Below, one piece after another: positions 1-6,589 of a stretch of 11,513 bases of DNA. The notes under the pieces are model-generated. The model saw only the letters and a list, made by a program, of their open reading frames with translations, did no database searches and was not told the DNA's origin. Position 1 is the first letter of the stretch. Every line of letters starts with the position of its first letter. A program made the position numbers and the translations under genes. Source of the DNA: Cupriavidus sp. (GTDB taxonomy: Bacteria; Pseudomonadota; Gammaproteobacteria; Burkholderiales; Burkholderiaceae); contig JABFVP010000040.1 in assembly GCA_013362725.1 (NCBI GenBank), positions 1 to 11,513 of the forward strand. The letters are read 5' to 3'.

Positions 1-2
1 GG

Positions 3-917
3 GCGCGCACCGAACCGGTCGCCGCGGACTGGCGCCGCTGGCTCGACATCGCGCTGATGGCGCTGGGCACCGCGCTACTGTGCGCCGGCGTGATCGTGTT
101 CTTCGCCTTCAACTGGCAGGACCTGCACAAGTTTTCCAAGTTCGGCCTGCTGGCCGGCGGGATTACGCTGCTGGCCGGCTTTGCCTGGCTGCGTCCGGCG
201 GACGATGCGGCCGGCCGGGCCGCGCTGGGCGGCGCGCAAGTGGTGGCGGGCGTGCTGCTGGCGGTGATCGGCCAGACCTACCAGACCGGCGCCGACGCCT
301 GGCAGCTGTTCGCGCTATGGGCGCTGCTGGCGCTGCCGTGGGCGCTGGCGGCGCGCGCGGCGCCGCACTGGTGGCTGGTGATCGTGGTCGGCAATCTGGC
401 GCTGCTGCGGTATTTCAGTCTGCGCTTCGGCGTCGACGGCGTGTTCTCGCTGCTGTTCGATTCGGGCCACGTGCGCACCGCCACGCTGGCGTTGCTGGGC
501 GCGGTGGCGCTGCAGCTGGTGCTGTGGCAGCTGCTGTGCGCGAAGGCGCCGGCGCTCGGCTTCCGCGGGCTGACCGGCGGCCGCATGCTGGCCGCGCTGG
601 CGTGCCTGCATGCCGGCTCGCTCGGGCTGGCCAGCCTGCTGCGCAGCGACTTCGACGGTGCCGCCTTCGCGCTGGCGGTGCTGGCGCTGGCCGCGCTGGT
701 CTGGTGGTTCCGCTGGCATGTCTTCGACATCGTGGTGCTGAGCCAGGCCTGCCTGACCGCCATCGTGCTGGCCGTGGCCGCGATCGCCAAGGTGCTGTTC
801 GAGGGCAAGGACGATTTCGGCGCGTTCCTGTTGCTTGGCCTGCTGACCATCGGCCTGGCCGCCGCCGCGGCCGCGTGGCTGATGCGGGCCTGGCGCAGCC
901 AGTTGGAGCAGGCATGA
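3..917 (+). CDS. DUF2157 multi-pass membrane protein (5' partial)
   Basis: The reading frame is open from the window edge to a TGA at 915-917, giving 304 visible residues with no start that looks natural. The ATG at 57 falls inside the first hydrophobic helix, after codons reading ARTEPVAADWRRWLDIAL, so the true start is upstream. The protein is almost entirely hydrophobic, with about eight predicted membrane spans. Its first span ends in the FFAFNW signature, followed by a K-F-S-K-F turn, typical of DUF2157 (Pfam PF09925). The N-terminal soluble part usual for the family is presumably outside the window. Biochemical function is unknown. The stop overlaps the next start (ATGA at 914-917), implying translational coupling with the DUF4401 gene. 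Family assignment is by recognised pattern, not by search. Confidence 0.85.
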   Translation, partial: ARTEPVAADWRRWLDIALMALGTALLCAGVIVFFAFNWQDLHKFSKFGLLAGGITLLAGFAWLRPADDAAGRAALGGAQVVAGVLLAVIGQTYQTGADAWQLFALWALLALPWALAARAAPHWWLVIVVGNLALLRYFSLRFGVDGVFSLLFDSGHVRTATLALLGAVALQLVLWQLLCAKAPALGFRGLTGGRMLAALACLHAGSLGLASLLRSDFDGAAFALAVLALAALVWWFRWHVFDIVVLSQACLTAIVLAVAAIAKVLFEGKDDFGAFLLLGLLTIGLAAAAAAWLMRAWRSQLEQA

Positions 918-2029
918 GCAACGTACTGCAGACCGAGCAACGGCTCTGGCAACAACTCGCCGCACGCGGCGAGGTACAGGGCGAGGCGCCCGCGCATCCC
1001 CATACGCCGTGGTCGGTGCGCTGCCTGATGGGCGCGGCGGGCTGGCTGGGCGCCTTGTTCTTCCAGTTCTTCCTGGTCGGCACGGTCTTCGTTGCCGCGC
1101 GCGAGAACGGCGTGGCGATGGCCGTAACCGGGCTCGCCATGATCGCGCTGGCCGCGCTGCTGTACCGGCGTGGCGGCGGCATCGCCGCGGGGCAGTTCGC
1201 GCTGGCGGTCAGCCTGAGCGGGCAGGGCATGGCGGTGTTCGGCCTGACCGAGGCGCTCGGCTTCACGCACGTGGCCGGGAGCGCCGGCTTCTGGGCCGCG
1301 CTGGCGCTGTTCGAGGCTGCGCTGGCGTGGCTGGTACCCAACCGGCTGCACCGGCTGCTGTGCGGGCTGGGCGCATGGATCGGCCTGGCCGGCACGGTGC
1401 ACCTGCTCATGGCCGGCAGCAAGCCGGAGGACTGGCTGCTGCTGACGTGGTCGCTGGGCTGGCTGGTGCCCCTGGGCGCCGCGCTGGCTTCCGGCTTCAC
1501 GCTGGCCGAGGCGCGCCTGTGCGCGGACGGCCGCCATGCGCTGCTGGAACCGCTGGCCGATGCAACGCTGCTGTTCACGCTGGCGGCGGCGCTGGTGGTC
1601 ACCGGCATGAGCCATCCGCTGGCCTGGCTGGCGGGGCCGGAAGCGGCGCGCGTCCCGCTGGCGCACTGGGCCGCGGGTGGTCTGACCACGCTGATGCTGG
1701 CCGGCTTCGCGCTGGCCGAATGCCGTCGGCTGGCGCTCGGACCGGCGATGCAAGGCGCCGTGCTGGGCGGGCTGGTGGCGTTCGGCGCGCTGATGGCGGC
1801 AGCGCCCGCGGTGGTGGCCGGCGTGCTCGCGCTCGGGCTGGCGCTGCGCCGGGCCTCGATGCCGTGGCTGGGGCTGGGCGTCGCCAGCATCGCCATCGGC
1901 TTTATCTGGTACTACTCGGCGCTGCACTGGACCCTGCCGGCCAAGTCCGCCACGCTCGCCGCGGCCGGCGTGCTGCTGCTGGCCGGGCGCCACTGGCTGC
2001 TGCGCCGCGCACAGATGGAGGCCGCATGA
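914..2029 (+). CDS. DUF4401 multi-pass membrane protein
   Basis: This 371-residue protein begins at ATG 914, which overlaps the upstream stop as ATGA. A GGAG Shine-Dalgarno at 905-908, five bases before the ATG, fixes the start. A hydrophilic N-terminus of about 40 residues (MSNVLQTEQRLWQQLAARGE) is followed by roughly ten hydrophobic spans. A short basic tail (HWLLRRAQMEAA) closes the protein. Composition, length and its position between a DUF2157 gene and a GDYXXLXY gene match DUF4401 (PF14351), for which no function is established. It is presumably an inner-membrane protein acting with its two neighbours. Its stop codon overlaps the next start by ATGA at 2026-2029, the same coupling arrangement as upstream. 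Confidence 0.85.
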   Translation: MSNVLQTEQRLWQQLAARGEVQGEAPAHPHTPWSVRCLMGAAGWLGALFFQFFLVGTVFVAARENGVAMAVTGLAMIALAALLYRRGGGIAAGQFALAVSLSGQGMAVFGLTEALGFTHVAGSAGFWAALALFEAALAWLVPNRLHRLLCGLGAWIGLAGTVHLLMAGSKPEDWLLLTWSLGWLVPLGAALASGFTLAEARLCADGRHALLEPLADATLLFTLAAALVVTGMSHPLAWLAGPEAARVPLAHWAAGGLTTLMLAGFALAECRRLALGPAMQGAVLGGLVAFGALMAAAPAVVAGVLALGLALRRASMPWLGLGVASIAIGFIWYYSALHWTLPAKSATLAAAGVLLLAGRHWLLRRAQMEAA

Positions 2030-2523
2030 AACGCTGGATCCTGATCGCCTGGGCGCTGACGCTGGCGCTGGCCGCCGTCGGCATTGCCGGCAAGGAGCGC
2101 CTGCTGGCGCACGGCGATACCGTCTTTCTCAAACTCGCGCCGGTCGATCCGCGCTCGCTGATGCAGGGCGACTACATGGCGCTGAACTTCGACATCGGCA
2201 ACCAGATCCGCGCCGCGCGTGCGCAAGACGGCCAGGTGCCGCGCGACGGCGTCGCCGTGATCCGGCGCGATGAACAGGGCGTGGCCAGCTTCGTGCGCGT
2301 GCACGGCGCCGAGCCGCTGGCGCCGGGCGAGCAACTGCTGCGCTACCAGACCGCGCGCTCGCGCTGGGGCGGCATGCAGGTGCAGGTGTCGACCGATGCG
2401 TATTTCTTCCAGGAGGGGCAGGGCGAGCGGTTCGCGCAGGCCGAATACGGGGAATTCCGCGTAGGGGCGGACGGTCAGGCGTTGCTGGTAGGCCTGCGCG
2501 GGAAGGGGATGGAGAAGCTGTGA
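2026..2523 (+). CDS. GDYXXLXY-domain protein
   Basis: This 165-residue protein starts at ATG 2026. GGAG lies at 2017-2020, five bases before the start, and the start overlaps the DUF4401 stop. One N-terminal hydrophobic segment (about residues 4-21, WILIAWALTLALAAVGIA) is either a membrane anchor or an uncleaved signal. The rest is soluble and probably periplasmic. Residues 41-55 read D-P-R-S-L-M-Q-G-D-Y-M-A-L-N-F, which contains the name-giving GDYxxLxF/Y motif (48-55) of PF14345. Later blocks (RVHGAEPLAPGEQLLRYQ, STDAYFFQEGQG, AEYGEFRV) fit the same family. Function is unknown. It closes the three-gene operon and converges on ychF, with only a terminator hairpin between them. Confidence 0.9.
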   Translation: MKRWILIAWALTLALAAVGIAGKERLLAHGDTVFLKLAPVDPRSLMQGDYMALNFDIGNQIRAARAQDGQVPRDGVAVIRRDEQGVASFVRVHGAEPLAPGEQLLRYQTARSRWGGMQVQVSTDAYFFQEGQGERFAQAEYGEFRVGADGQALLVGLRGKGMEKL

Positions 2524-2550
2524 GGCAGGCACAGTGTATTCCGCGCCAAC

Positions 2551-2577
2551 GAAAAAGCCCGCATCGCTGCGGGCTTC
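2551..2577 (-). terminator. Rho-independent terminator of ychF
   Basis: On the minus strand, a 9-bp perfect stem (AAGCCCGCA / TGCGGGCTT) with a GCGA tetraloop runs into a TTTTT tract (2556-2552). It lies 20 bases past the ychF stop. Read on the plus strand the same hairpin has only two T residues after it, so it would be a weak terminator for the GDYXXLXY operon. It is still the only hairpin I see between the two converging transcripts. Confidence 0.9.
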
Positions 2578-2596
2578 CAGACGAGGCTGGACGGAA

Positions 2597-3688
2597 TCAG
2601 ACGTTGAACAGGAAGTTCATCACATCCCCGTCCTTCACCACATATTCCTTGCCTTCGGCGCGCATCTTGCCGGCTTCCTTGGCGCCGGTCTCGCCCTTGA
2701 ACGCGATGAAGTCGTCATAGGCGATGGTCTGCGCGCGGATAAAGCCGCGCTCGAAGTCGGTGTGGATCACGCCGGCCGCCTTGGGGGCGGTGTCGCCCAC
2801 GTGGATGGTCCAGGCGCGCACTTCCTTGACCCCGGCGGTGAAGTAGGTCTGCAGGCCCAGCAGCTTGAAGCCGGCGCGGATCACGCGGTCCAGGCCCGGC
2901 TCGTCCATGCCCAGGTCGGCCAGGAACTCGGCCTTGTCGGCGTCGTCGAGGTCGGCGATTTCGGCTTCGATGGCGGCGCAGACGGCGACCACGGGGGAAT
3001 CGGTCTGCTTGGCGTATTCGCGCACCGCGTCCAGGTGCGGGTTGTTGTCGAAGCCGTCTTCACGCACGTTGGCCACGTTCATGGTCGGCTTGGCGGTGAT
3101 CAGGCAGAACGGGCGGATCGCATCCCACTCTTCCGGCGCCAGATCCAGCGTGCGCACGGCCTTGGCCTGGTCCAGCACGGACTGGGCTTTTTCCAGCACC
3201 GCGACCAGGCGCTGGGCTTCCTTGTCGCCGGCGCGGGCCGGCTTGACGTAGCGCGCCAGCGCCTTTTCGACGGTGGCCAGGTCGGCCAGCGCCAGTTCGG
3301 TGTTGATGACTTCGATGTCCGACAGCGGGTCCACGCGGCCGGCCACGTGGATCACGTTGTCGTCCTCGAAGCAGCGCACCACGTGAGTGATGGCATCGCA
3401 TTCGCGGATATTGGCCAGGAACTGGTTGCCCAGGCCTTCACCCTTGGAGGCGCCCGCCACCAGGCCGGCGATGTCGACGAACTCGACCGTGGCCGGCAGG
3501 ATGCGTTCCGGCTTGACGATCTCGGCCAGCTTGGCGAGCCTAGGATCCGGCACTTCCACCACGCCCACATTGGGCTCGATGGTGCAGAACGGATAGTTTT
3601 CGGCGGCGATGCCGGCCTTGGTCAGGGCATTGAACAGCGTGGACTTGCCGACGTTGGGCAGGCCGACGATGCCGCATTGGAGGCTCAT
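2597..3688 (-). CDS. ychF: Ribosome-associated P-loop ATPase YchF/OLA1
   Basis: This 363-residue protein has the normal length for YchF, an Obg-family NTPase that prefers ATP and is linked to ribosomes and stress responses. The P-loop is GLPNVGKST (residues 9-17). Switch II reads DIAGL (72-76), with leucine in place of the catalytic glutamine, as in HAS-type NTPases. H114 sits where the proposed catalytic histidine of E. coli YchF lies. The G4 position reads N-V-R-E (207-210) instead of NKxD, which is the basis of ATP preference in the family. The TGS domain occupies roughly 278-363 and includes FTAGVKEVRAW. I chose the start at 3688 because MSLQCGIVGLP is the conserved N-terminus. The frame stays open another 65 codons upstream, but that stretch looks like leader DNA. 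Confidence 0.97.
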   Translation of the reverse strand: MSLQCGIVGLPNVGKSTLFNALTKAGIAAENYPFCTIEPNVGVVEVPDPRLAKLAEIVKPERILPATVEFVDIAGLVAGASKGEGLGNQFLANIRECDAITHVVRCFEDDNVIHVAGRVDPLSDIEVINTELALADLATVEKALARYVKPARAGDKEAQRLVAVLEKAQSVLDQAKAVRTLDLAPEEWDAIRPFCLITAKPTMNVANVREDGFDNNPHLDAVREYAKQTDSPVVAVCAAIEAEIADLDDADKAEFLADLGMDEPGLDRVIRAGFKLLGLQTYFTAGVKEVRAWTIHVGDTAPKAAGVIHTDFERGFIRAQTIAYDDFIAFKGETGAKEAGKMRAEGKEYVVKDGDVMNFLFNV

Positions 3689-3827
3689 GGTGTGGTCTTC
3701 GGGAATCAATGGGTTGCGTGATGCCAGTGGTGCCGGCAGCGCCATGGCGGAACTGCATCGGGACGAGACAAAGACATCACATCGCGCTGGCTCGGCGACA
3801 TTGGACGCGTTGCCACGGAAAACCGCG

Positions 3828-3833
3828 ATTGTA
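3828..3833 (-). promoter_or_regulatory. ychF: Possible -10 box for ychF
   Basis: The minus strand reads GGTTACAATCG here. TACAAT is a good -10 and resembles the TACAAT before the M61 gene at 7746. Transcription would begin near 3820 and leave a leader of about 130 bases before the ychF ATG. No convincing -35 lies at 16-18 bases; a CTGACA (3861-3856) is 22 bases away, which is too far. The call rests on the -10 alone. Confidence 0.35.
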
Positions 3834-3880
3834 ACCTTTTGGGGGCCCGCAGCGGTGTCAGGGCCGGAGCGACGCCCTGG

Positions 3881-3913
3881 CAAACAAAACGGCCAAGGTA
3901 TCAGCTTGGCCGT
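3881..3913 (-). terminator. Rho-independent terminator of the TDGA-repeat gene
   Basis: On the minus strand a 9-bp perfect stem (ACGGCCAAG / CTTGGCCGT) with a 7-base loop is followed by TTT, G, TTT. It lies 36 bases beyond the stop of the small repeat gene at 3950. It separates that gene from ychF, which is read in the same direction, so the small gene is most likely its own transcription unit. Confidence 0.85.
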
Positions 3914-3949
3914 ACGTCGTGGTCTGGTGCCGGATCGTCATGCTGGCGA

Positions 3950-4198
3950 TCAGGCGCCGTCGGTGAATTGGTCCCGCATGTCCGTGGTTCTGGCGCCGTC
4001 CGTGAACGTGTCGCGGGTTCCGGTCGCGCGCGCGCCATCGGTGTAGACATCAAACTTCGACACCTTTGCGCCATCGGTGTAGACATCAAACTTCGAAACC
4101 TTCGCGCCATCGGAGTAGACATCGCGAAGACCGGTACCCCCGAATGCCGTGCCCATGGCCCCAGCGGCGACGGCAATCAATAATGCTTGTTTAATCAT
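3950..4198 (-). CDS. Small exported TDGA-repeat protein
   Basis: This 82-residue protein opens with MIKQALLIAVAAGAMGTAFG. That is a basic n-region, a hydrophobic core and an A-F-G/G site that would allow signal peptidase I cleavage near residue 20. The mature part is five tandem units ending in DGA: LRDVYSDGA, KVSKFDVYTDGA twice, RATGTRDTFTDGA and RTTDMRDQFTDGA. The last unit ends exactly at the stop codon. The protein has no cysteine and little room for a globular core. Start is ATG 4198, set by the consensus ribosome site at 4205-4212; an in-frame GTG at 4207 lies inside that site. An own terminator and a signal peptide make it a real gene. GC is visibly lower than in its neighbours (18 of 36 bases in one repeat). 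I do not recognise a characterised family. The repeated acidic D-x-(Y/F)-T-D-G motif could bind a cation or a cell-envelope partner, but this is speculation. Confidence 0.85.
   Translation of the reverse strand: MIKQALLIAVAAGAMGTAFGGTGLRDVYSDGAKVSKFDVYTDGAKVSKFDVYTDGARATGTRDTFTDGARTTDMRDQFTDGA
3953..4129 (-). repeat. In-frame tandem repeat array, 36/39-bp units
   Basis: Five coding repeats lie head to tail: 4103-4129 (27 bp, the last nine codons of unit 1), 4067-4102 (36 bp), 4031-4066 (36 bp), 3992-4030 (39 bp) and 3953-3991 (39 bp). The two 36-bp units encode identical residues. In the window shifted by one base (4032-4067 against 4068-4103) they match at 34 of 36 positions. Every period is a multiple of three, so gain or loss of units keeps the frame. 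Confidence 0.95.
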
Positions 4199-4204
4199 TT
4201 TTTC

Positions 4205-4212
4205 CACCTCCC
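4205..4212 (-). promoter_or_regulatory. Strong Shine-Dalgarno of the TDGA-repeat gene
   Basis: The minus strand reads GGGAGGTGGAAAAAATG. GGAGG lies at 4211-4207, eight bases before ATG 4198. This is the strongest ribosome site in the window, suggests high translation, and excludes the overlapping in-frame GTG at 4207 as the start. Confidence 0.85.
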
Positions 4213-4251
4213 TTCAGGTGGTGAGTTCCCCGGCCAGAAACATTTCGCTTC

Positions 4252-4257
4252 AATATA
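4252..4257 (-). promoter_or_regulatory. Possible -10 box for the TDGA-repeat gene
   Basis: TATATT on the minus strand lies in an otherwise GC-rich intergenic region, about 54 bases before the ATG, and would start transcription near 4245. No good -35 stands at the usual distance (the bases there read CCGCCC), so an activator or another sigma factor might be needed if this is used. Confidence 0.3.
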
Positions 4258-4433
4258 GGTCCGGGCGTGTCCGCGGGCGGAAGCCCCAAACCTATTGTTT
4301 TGTTCTAAGGCTTATGACGCGCAGCTATAAGGATCCGGCGATGAGCGCTGGCGCTTGCCGGTGTCTCCTGAGGCGCCTTGCGGGCCACCATCGCGCTGAC
4401 AGCGGGGAGGGACGGGCCGCGGAGTGACGTGGC

Positions 4434-4439
4434 TATAAT
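4434..4439 (+). promoter_or_regulatory. -10 box abutting the monooxygenase ATG (likely leaderless)
   Basis: A perfect TATAAT is followed by only six bases (CCAGCC) and then ATG 4446, so transcription would start at or within a base of the A of ATG. No Shine-Dalgarno fits between. A -35 near 4411-4416 (GACGGG) is poor. The arrangement matches that before the M61 gene at 7746-7759. Confidence 0.65.
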
Positions 4440-4445
4440 CCAGCC

Positions 4446-5735
4446 ATGACCCGATCCCACGCGTCCGCGCGACCTGCCGCGCGCAAATCCTCCGCTTTCC
4501 AGGTTGCCGTCGTCGGTGGCGGCATCGTCGGCAAGTCTTGCGCGCTGTTGCTGGCGCAGCAGGGCATGGACGTTGCGCTGATCGCGCCCAGGCCGGCGCG
4601 CGCCGCGGCCGGCGCCGGGCCGGACGACTGGGACAGCCGCATCTATGCCTTCTCCGCCAGTTCGCAGGCGCTGCTCGAGCGCATGCGCGTGTGGGAGGCG
4701 CTGGACCCGGCGCGGATCCAGCCGGTGCGCGACATGCGCGTGTTCGGCGACGTCAGCGCCGCCGAGACCTCGCCCAGCTTCGACGGCGACCTGCATTTTT
4801 CCGCGTATGCCGCGGCGGTGCCGCAGCTGGCGTGGATCATCGAGTCGCGGCTGGTCGAGCGCGCGCTCGACACCGCGCTGGGCTTCCAGCACCAGGTGAC
4901 GTGGCACGACGGCACCGCCGGCGTATGCGAACGCGACCCCGACGGCATCACGCTGACGCTGGAGAACGGCAGCAAGGTGCGCACCGCGCTGGCAATCGGC
5001 GCCGACGGCGCGCGCTCGTGGCTGCGCCAGCAATGCCATATCGGCGTCAGCACGCGCAAGTACCGCCAGCTTGGCGTGGTCGCCAACTTCGCCTGCGAGC
5101 GGCCGCATCATGAAACCGCGTGGCAGTGGTTCCTGGGCGCGCCGGAAAAGCTGATGGCCGACGAGGAACCCGCCAACGGCGAAGTGCTGGCGCTGCTGCC
5201 GCTGCCGGGCAACCATGTATCGATGGTCTGGTCCGCCGACGAGGCCCACGCGCGCGAGCTGCTGGCGCTGTCGCCCGAGGCGCTCGCCGCCACCGTGATG
5301 CAGGGCGCCAGCGGCGCGGTCGGGGCGCAGTTCGGCACGCTGCGCTGCGTGACCCCCGCGCAGGGCTTCCCGCTGGTGCTGCAGCGTGCCGACCAGTTCG
5401 TGCAGCCGCACGTGGCGCTGGTGGGCGACGCCGCCCACGTGGTGCATCCGCTGGCCGGACAGGGCATGAACCTGGGCCTGCGCGACGTCGCGGAACTTGG
5501 CCGCGTGATGGCCGACAAAGAACCTTTCCGCAGCGAGGGCGACCTGCGCCTGCTGCGCCGCTACGAGCGCGCGCGCGCCACCGACCTGTTATCGCTGACC
5601 GCCGCCACCGACGGCTTGCACCGGCTGTTCTCGCTGCCGGGCAGCGTGGCGCGCGTGGTGCGCAATACCGGCATGCGCGCGGTGGGCGGCCAATCCATGC
5701 TCAAGCGCTTGCTGATCGGGCGCGCGCTCGGCTAG
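4446..5735 (+). CDS. UbiH/UbiF/VisC/COQ6-family FAD monooxygenase
   Basis: This 429-residue protein is probably a ring hydroxylase of ubiquinone synthesis, using FAD, O2 and NAD(P)H on a prenylated phenol at the inner membrane. The Rossmann FAD motif GGGIVG is at 24-29. An early D-S-R-I-Y-A-F-S block (63-70) matches the DxRxxAxS region of this family. The DG motif GADGARS is at 185-191. The GD motif with flavin-binding tail, GDAAHVVHPLAGQGMNLG, is at 327-344. Length is slightly above the family norm because of a 19-residue N-terminal extension. Sequence alone does not tell me which ring position it hydroxylates (UbiH, UbiI, UbiF and UbiL types are all possible), so I give no symbol. It is followed 65 bases later by dsbC and may be co-transcribed with it. 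Confidence 0.9.
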   Translation: MTRSHASARPAARKSSAFQVAVVGGGIVGKSCALLLAQQGMDVALIAPRPARAAAGAGPDDWDSRIYAFSASSQALLERMRVWEALDPARIQPVRDMRVFGDVSAAETSPSFDGDLHFSAYAAAVPQLAWIIESRLVERALDTALGFQHQVTWHDGTAGVCERDPDGITLTLENGSKVRTALAIGADGARSWLRQQCHIGVSTRKYRQLGVVANFACERPHHETAWQWFLGAPEKLMADEEPANGEVLALLPLPGNHVSMVWSADEAHARELLALSPEALAATVMQGASGAVGAQFGTLRCVTPAQGFPLVLQRADQFVQPHVALVGDAAHVVHPLAGQGMNLGLRDVAELGRVMADKEPFRSEGDLRLLRRYERARATDLLSLTAATDGLHRLFSLPGSVARVVRNTGMRAVGGQSMLKRLLIGRALG

Positions 5736-5751
5736 GTTCGCACGCACTGTC

Positions 5752-5778
5752 CGCCCCATACGCCCCCCATACGCCCCC
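5752..5778 (+). repeat. Short C-rich direct repeat
   Basis: CCATACGCCCC occurs twice in perfect tandem (5756-5766 and 5767-5777), preceded by a partial copy, in the 65-base gap between the monooxygenase and dsbC. No hairpin or promoter is evident; it may be a slippage product. Confidence 0.8.
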
Positions 5779-5800
5779 TTACCGAATTCCTGGAGTCCAC

Positions 5801-6559
5801 ATGTTCCGATCCCTGCGCCGCCGTCCCGCCGTCTACGCCACCATCACCGCCGTCGCCGGCGGGCTGGCCGCGGCCGGCTTCGCGCTGCATGCCATCGCCG
5901 CGGGCGAGCCCGGCACCGACCGCATCAAGGAATCGCTGCAGAAAGTGCTGGGCGGTCGCGCCGAAGTGAAGAGCGTCGGCAAGACTCCGGTGCCGGGCCT
6001 GTTCGAAGCCAATATTGGCGGCCAGGTGGTGTACACCGACGCCACCGGGCGCTACATCCTGAACGGCGAGATGATCGACACCCGCACCGGCACCAACCTG
6101 ACCGAGGAGCGGCTCGCTGAGATCAATCGAATCAAGTGGTCGGATCTGCCGCTGGCGCGCGCGATCAAGTGGACCAAGGGCGATGGCAGCCGCCAGCTGG
6201 CGGTGTTCTCCGATCCGAACTGCGGCTACTGCAAGCGCATCGAGCAGACCTTCCAGCAGATGGACAACATCACCGTGTACACCTTCCTGTACCCGGTGCT
6301 GTCGCCGGATTCGGAGACCAAGGCCAAGCAGGTCTGGTGCGCGGCCGACCGCACCAAGGCCTGGCGCGACTGGATGCTCAAGCAGGTGGCGCTGTCCGGC
6401 AACGGCAGCTGCAAGACTCCGCTGGAAGAGAACCTGGCGCTTGGCCACAGCATGAACGTGACCGGCACCCCGGCGGTGTTCTTCACCGACGGCACCCGCA
6501 TCCCCGGCGCGGCGGACGTAGCCACGCTGGAGCGCAAGCTCGCCAGCATCAAGAAATAA
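5801..6559 (+). CDS. dsbC: Periplasmic thiol:disulfide interchange protein DsbC
   Basis: This 252-residue protein is a DsbC-type disulfide isomerase that shuffles wrong disulfides in the periplasm and is kept reduced by DsbD. The N-terminus has six arginines within the first nine residues, a hydrophobic stretch (about 11-33) and an AIAAG site, so it is exported. Residues about 36-110 form the dimerisation domain (GQVVYTDATGRYILNGEMID). The thioredoxin fold carries the active site F-S-D-P-N-C-G-Y-C (136-144) and the cis-proline block TGTPAVFF (221-228). C180 and C204 correspond to the structural second cysteine pair of DsbC. Length fits the family. Start: ATG 5801 with GGAG at 5792-5795. A GC-rich hairpin follows the stop. 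It could also be called DsbC/DsbG family, but CGYC with T-P before the cis-proline favours DsbC. Confidence 0.95.
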   Translation: MFRSLRRRPAVYATITAVAGGLAAAGFALHAIAAGEPGTDRIKESLQKVLGGRAEVKSVGKTPVPGLFEANIGGQVVYTDATGRYILNGEMIDTRTGTNLTEERLAEINRIKWSDLPLARAIKWTKGDGSRQLAVFSDPNCGYCKRIEQTFQQMDNITVYTFLYPVLSPDSETKAKQVWCAADRTKAWRDWMLKQVALSGNGSCKTPLEENLALGHSMNVTGTPAVFFTDGTRIPGAADVATLERKLASIKK

Positions 6560-6589
6560 GCGCGCGCCGGACCGGTCCCGGCTCGAGCG

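Larger units (their letters stand above)
4199..4445. other. Divergent intergenic region with AT-rich pocket
   Basis: This region separates the minus-strand TDGA-repeat gene from the plus-strand flavin monooxygenase gene and must hold both promoters. The repeat-gene ribosome site and TATATT lie on the left; the monooxygenase TATAAT lies at the far right. In between, 4291-4331 is unusually AT-rich for this window (TTGTTTTG, TTCTAAG, CTTATG, CTATAAGG) and could hold a further regulatory site. An ATG at 4340 opens a 28-codon frame ending at 4427 with no ribosome site or recognisable product; I do not call it a gene. Confidence 0.6.

Noticed and set aside
278..1993. Long minus-strand frames opposite the DUF2157/DUF4401 genes
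   Set aside because: Low-complexity R/Q/A/P-rich translations antisense to clear membrane proteins, with no ribosome sites or family resemblance.
3689..3883. A 65-codon N-terminal extension of ychF
   Set aside because: YchF homologues start at MSLQCGIVG. The extension would place the start beyond the probable -10 box and inside the T tract of the neighbouring terminator, and has no family similarity.
3953..4129. CRISPR array or intergenic satellite
   Set aside because: The repeats are contiguous with no unique spacers, periods are multiples of three, and they translate into a consistent protein motif, so they are coding repeats.
3839..4183. Plus-strand frame over the TDGA-repeat gene that also looks repetitive (AIGVDIK units)
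   Set aside because: Any antisense frame of an in-frame repeat is itself repetitive. The minus strand has the signal peptide, consensus ribosome site and terminator; the plus frame has none.
4340..4427. A 28-codon plus-strand frame starting 14 bases after CTATAAGG
   Set aside because: Considered as a leader peptide before the monooxygenase because of a TATAAG eight bases before its ATG. It has no ribosome site, no recognisable sequence and no leader-peptide codon pattern.
4446..6559. A functional unit linking quinone hydroxylation to disulfide isomerisation
   Set aside because: Adjacency of the flavin monooxygenase and dsbC is compatible with simple co-transcription. DsbC is served by DsbD, not directly by quinones, and nothing in the sequence shows a shared role.
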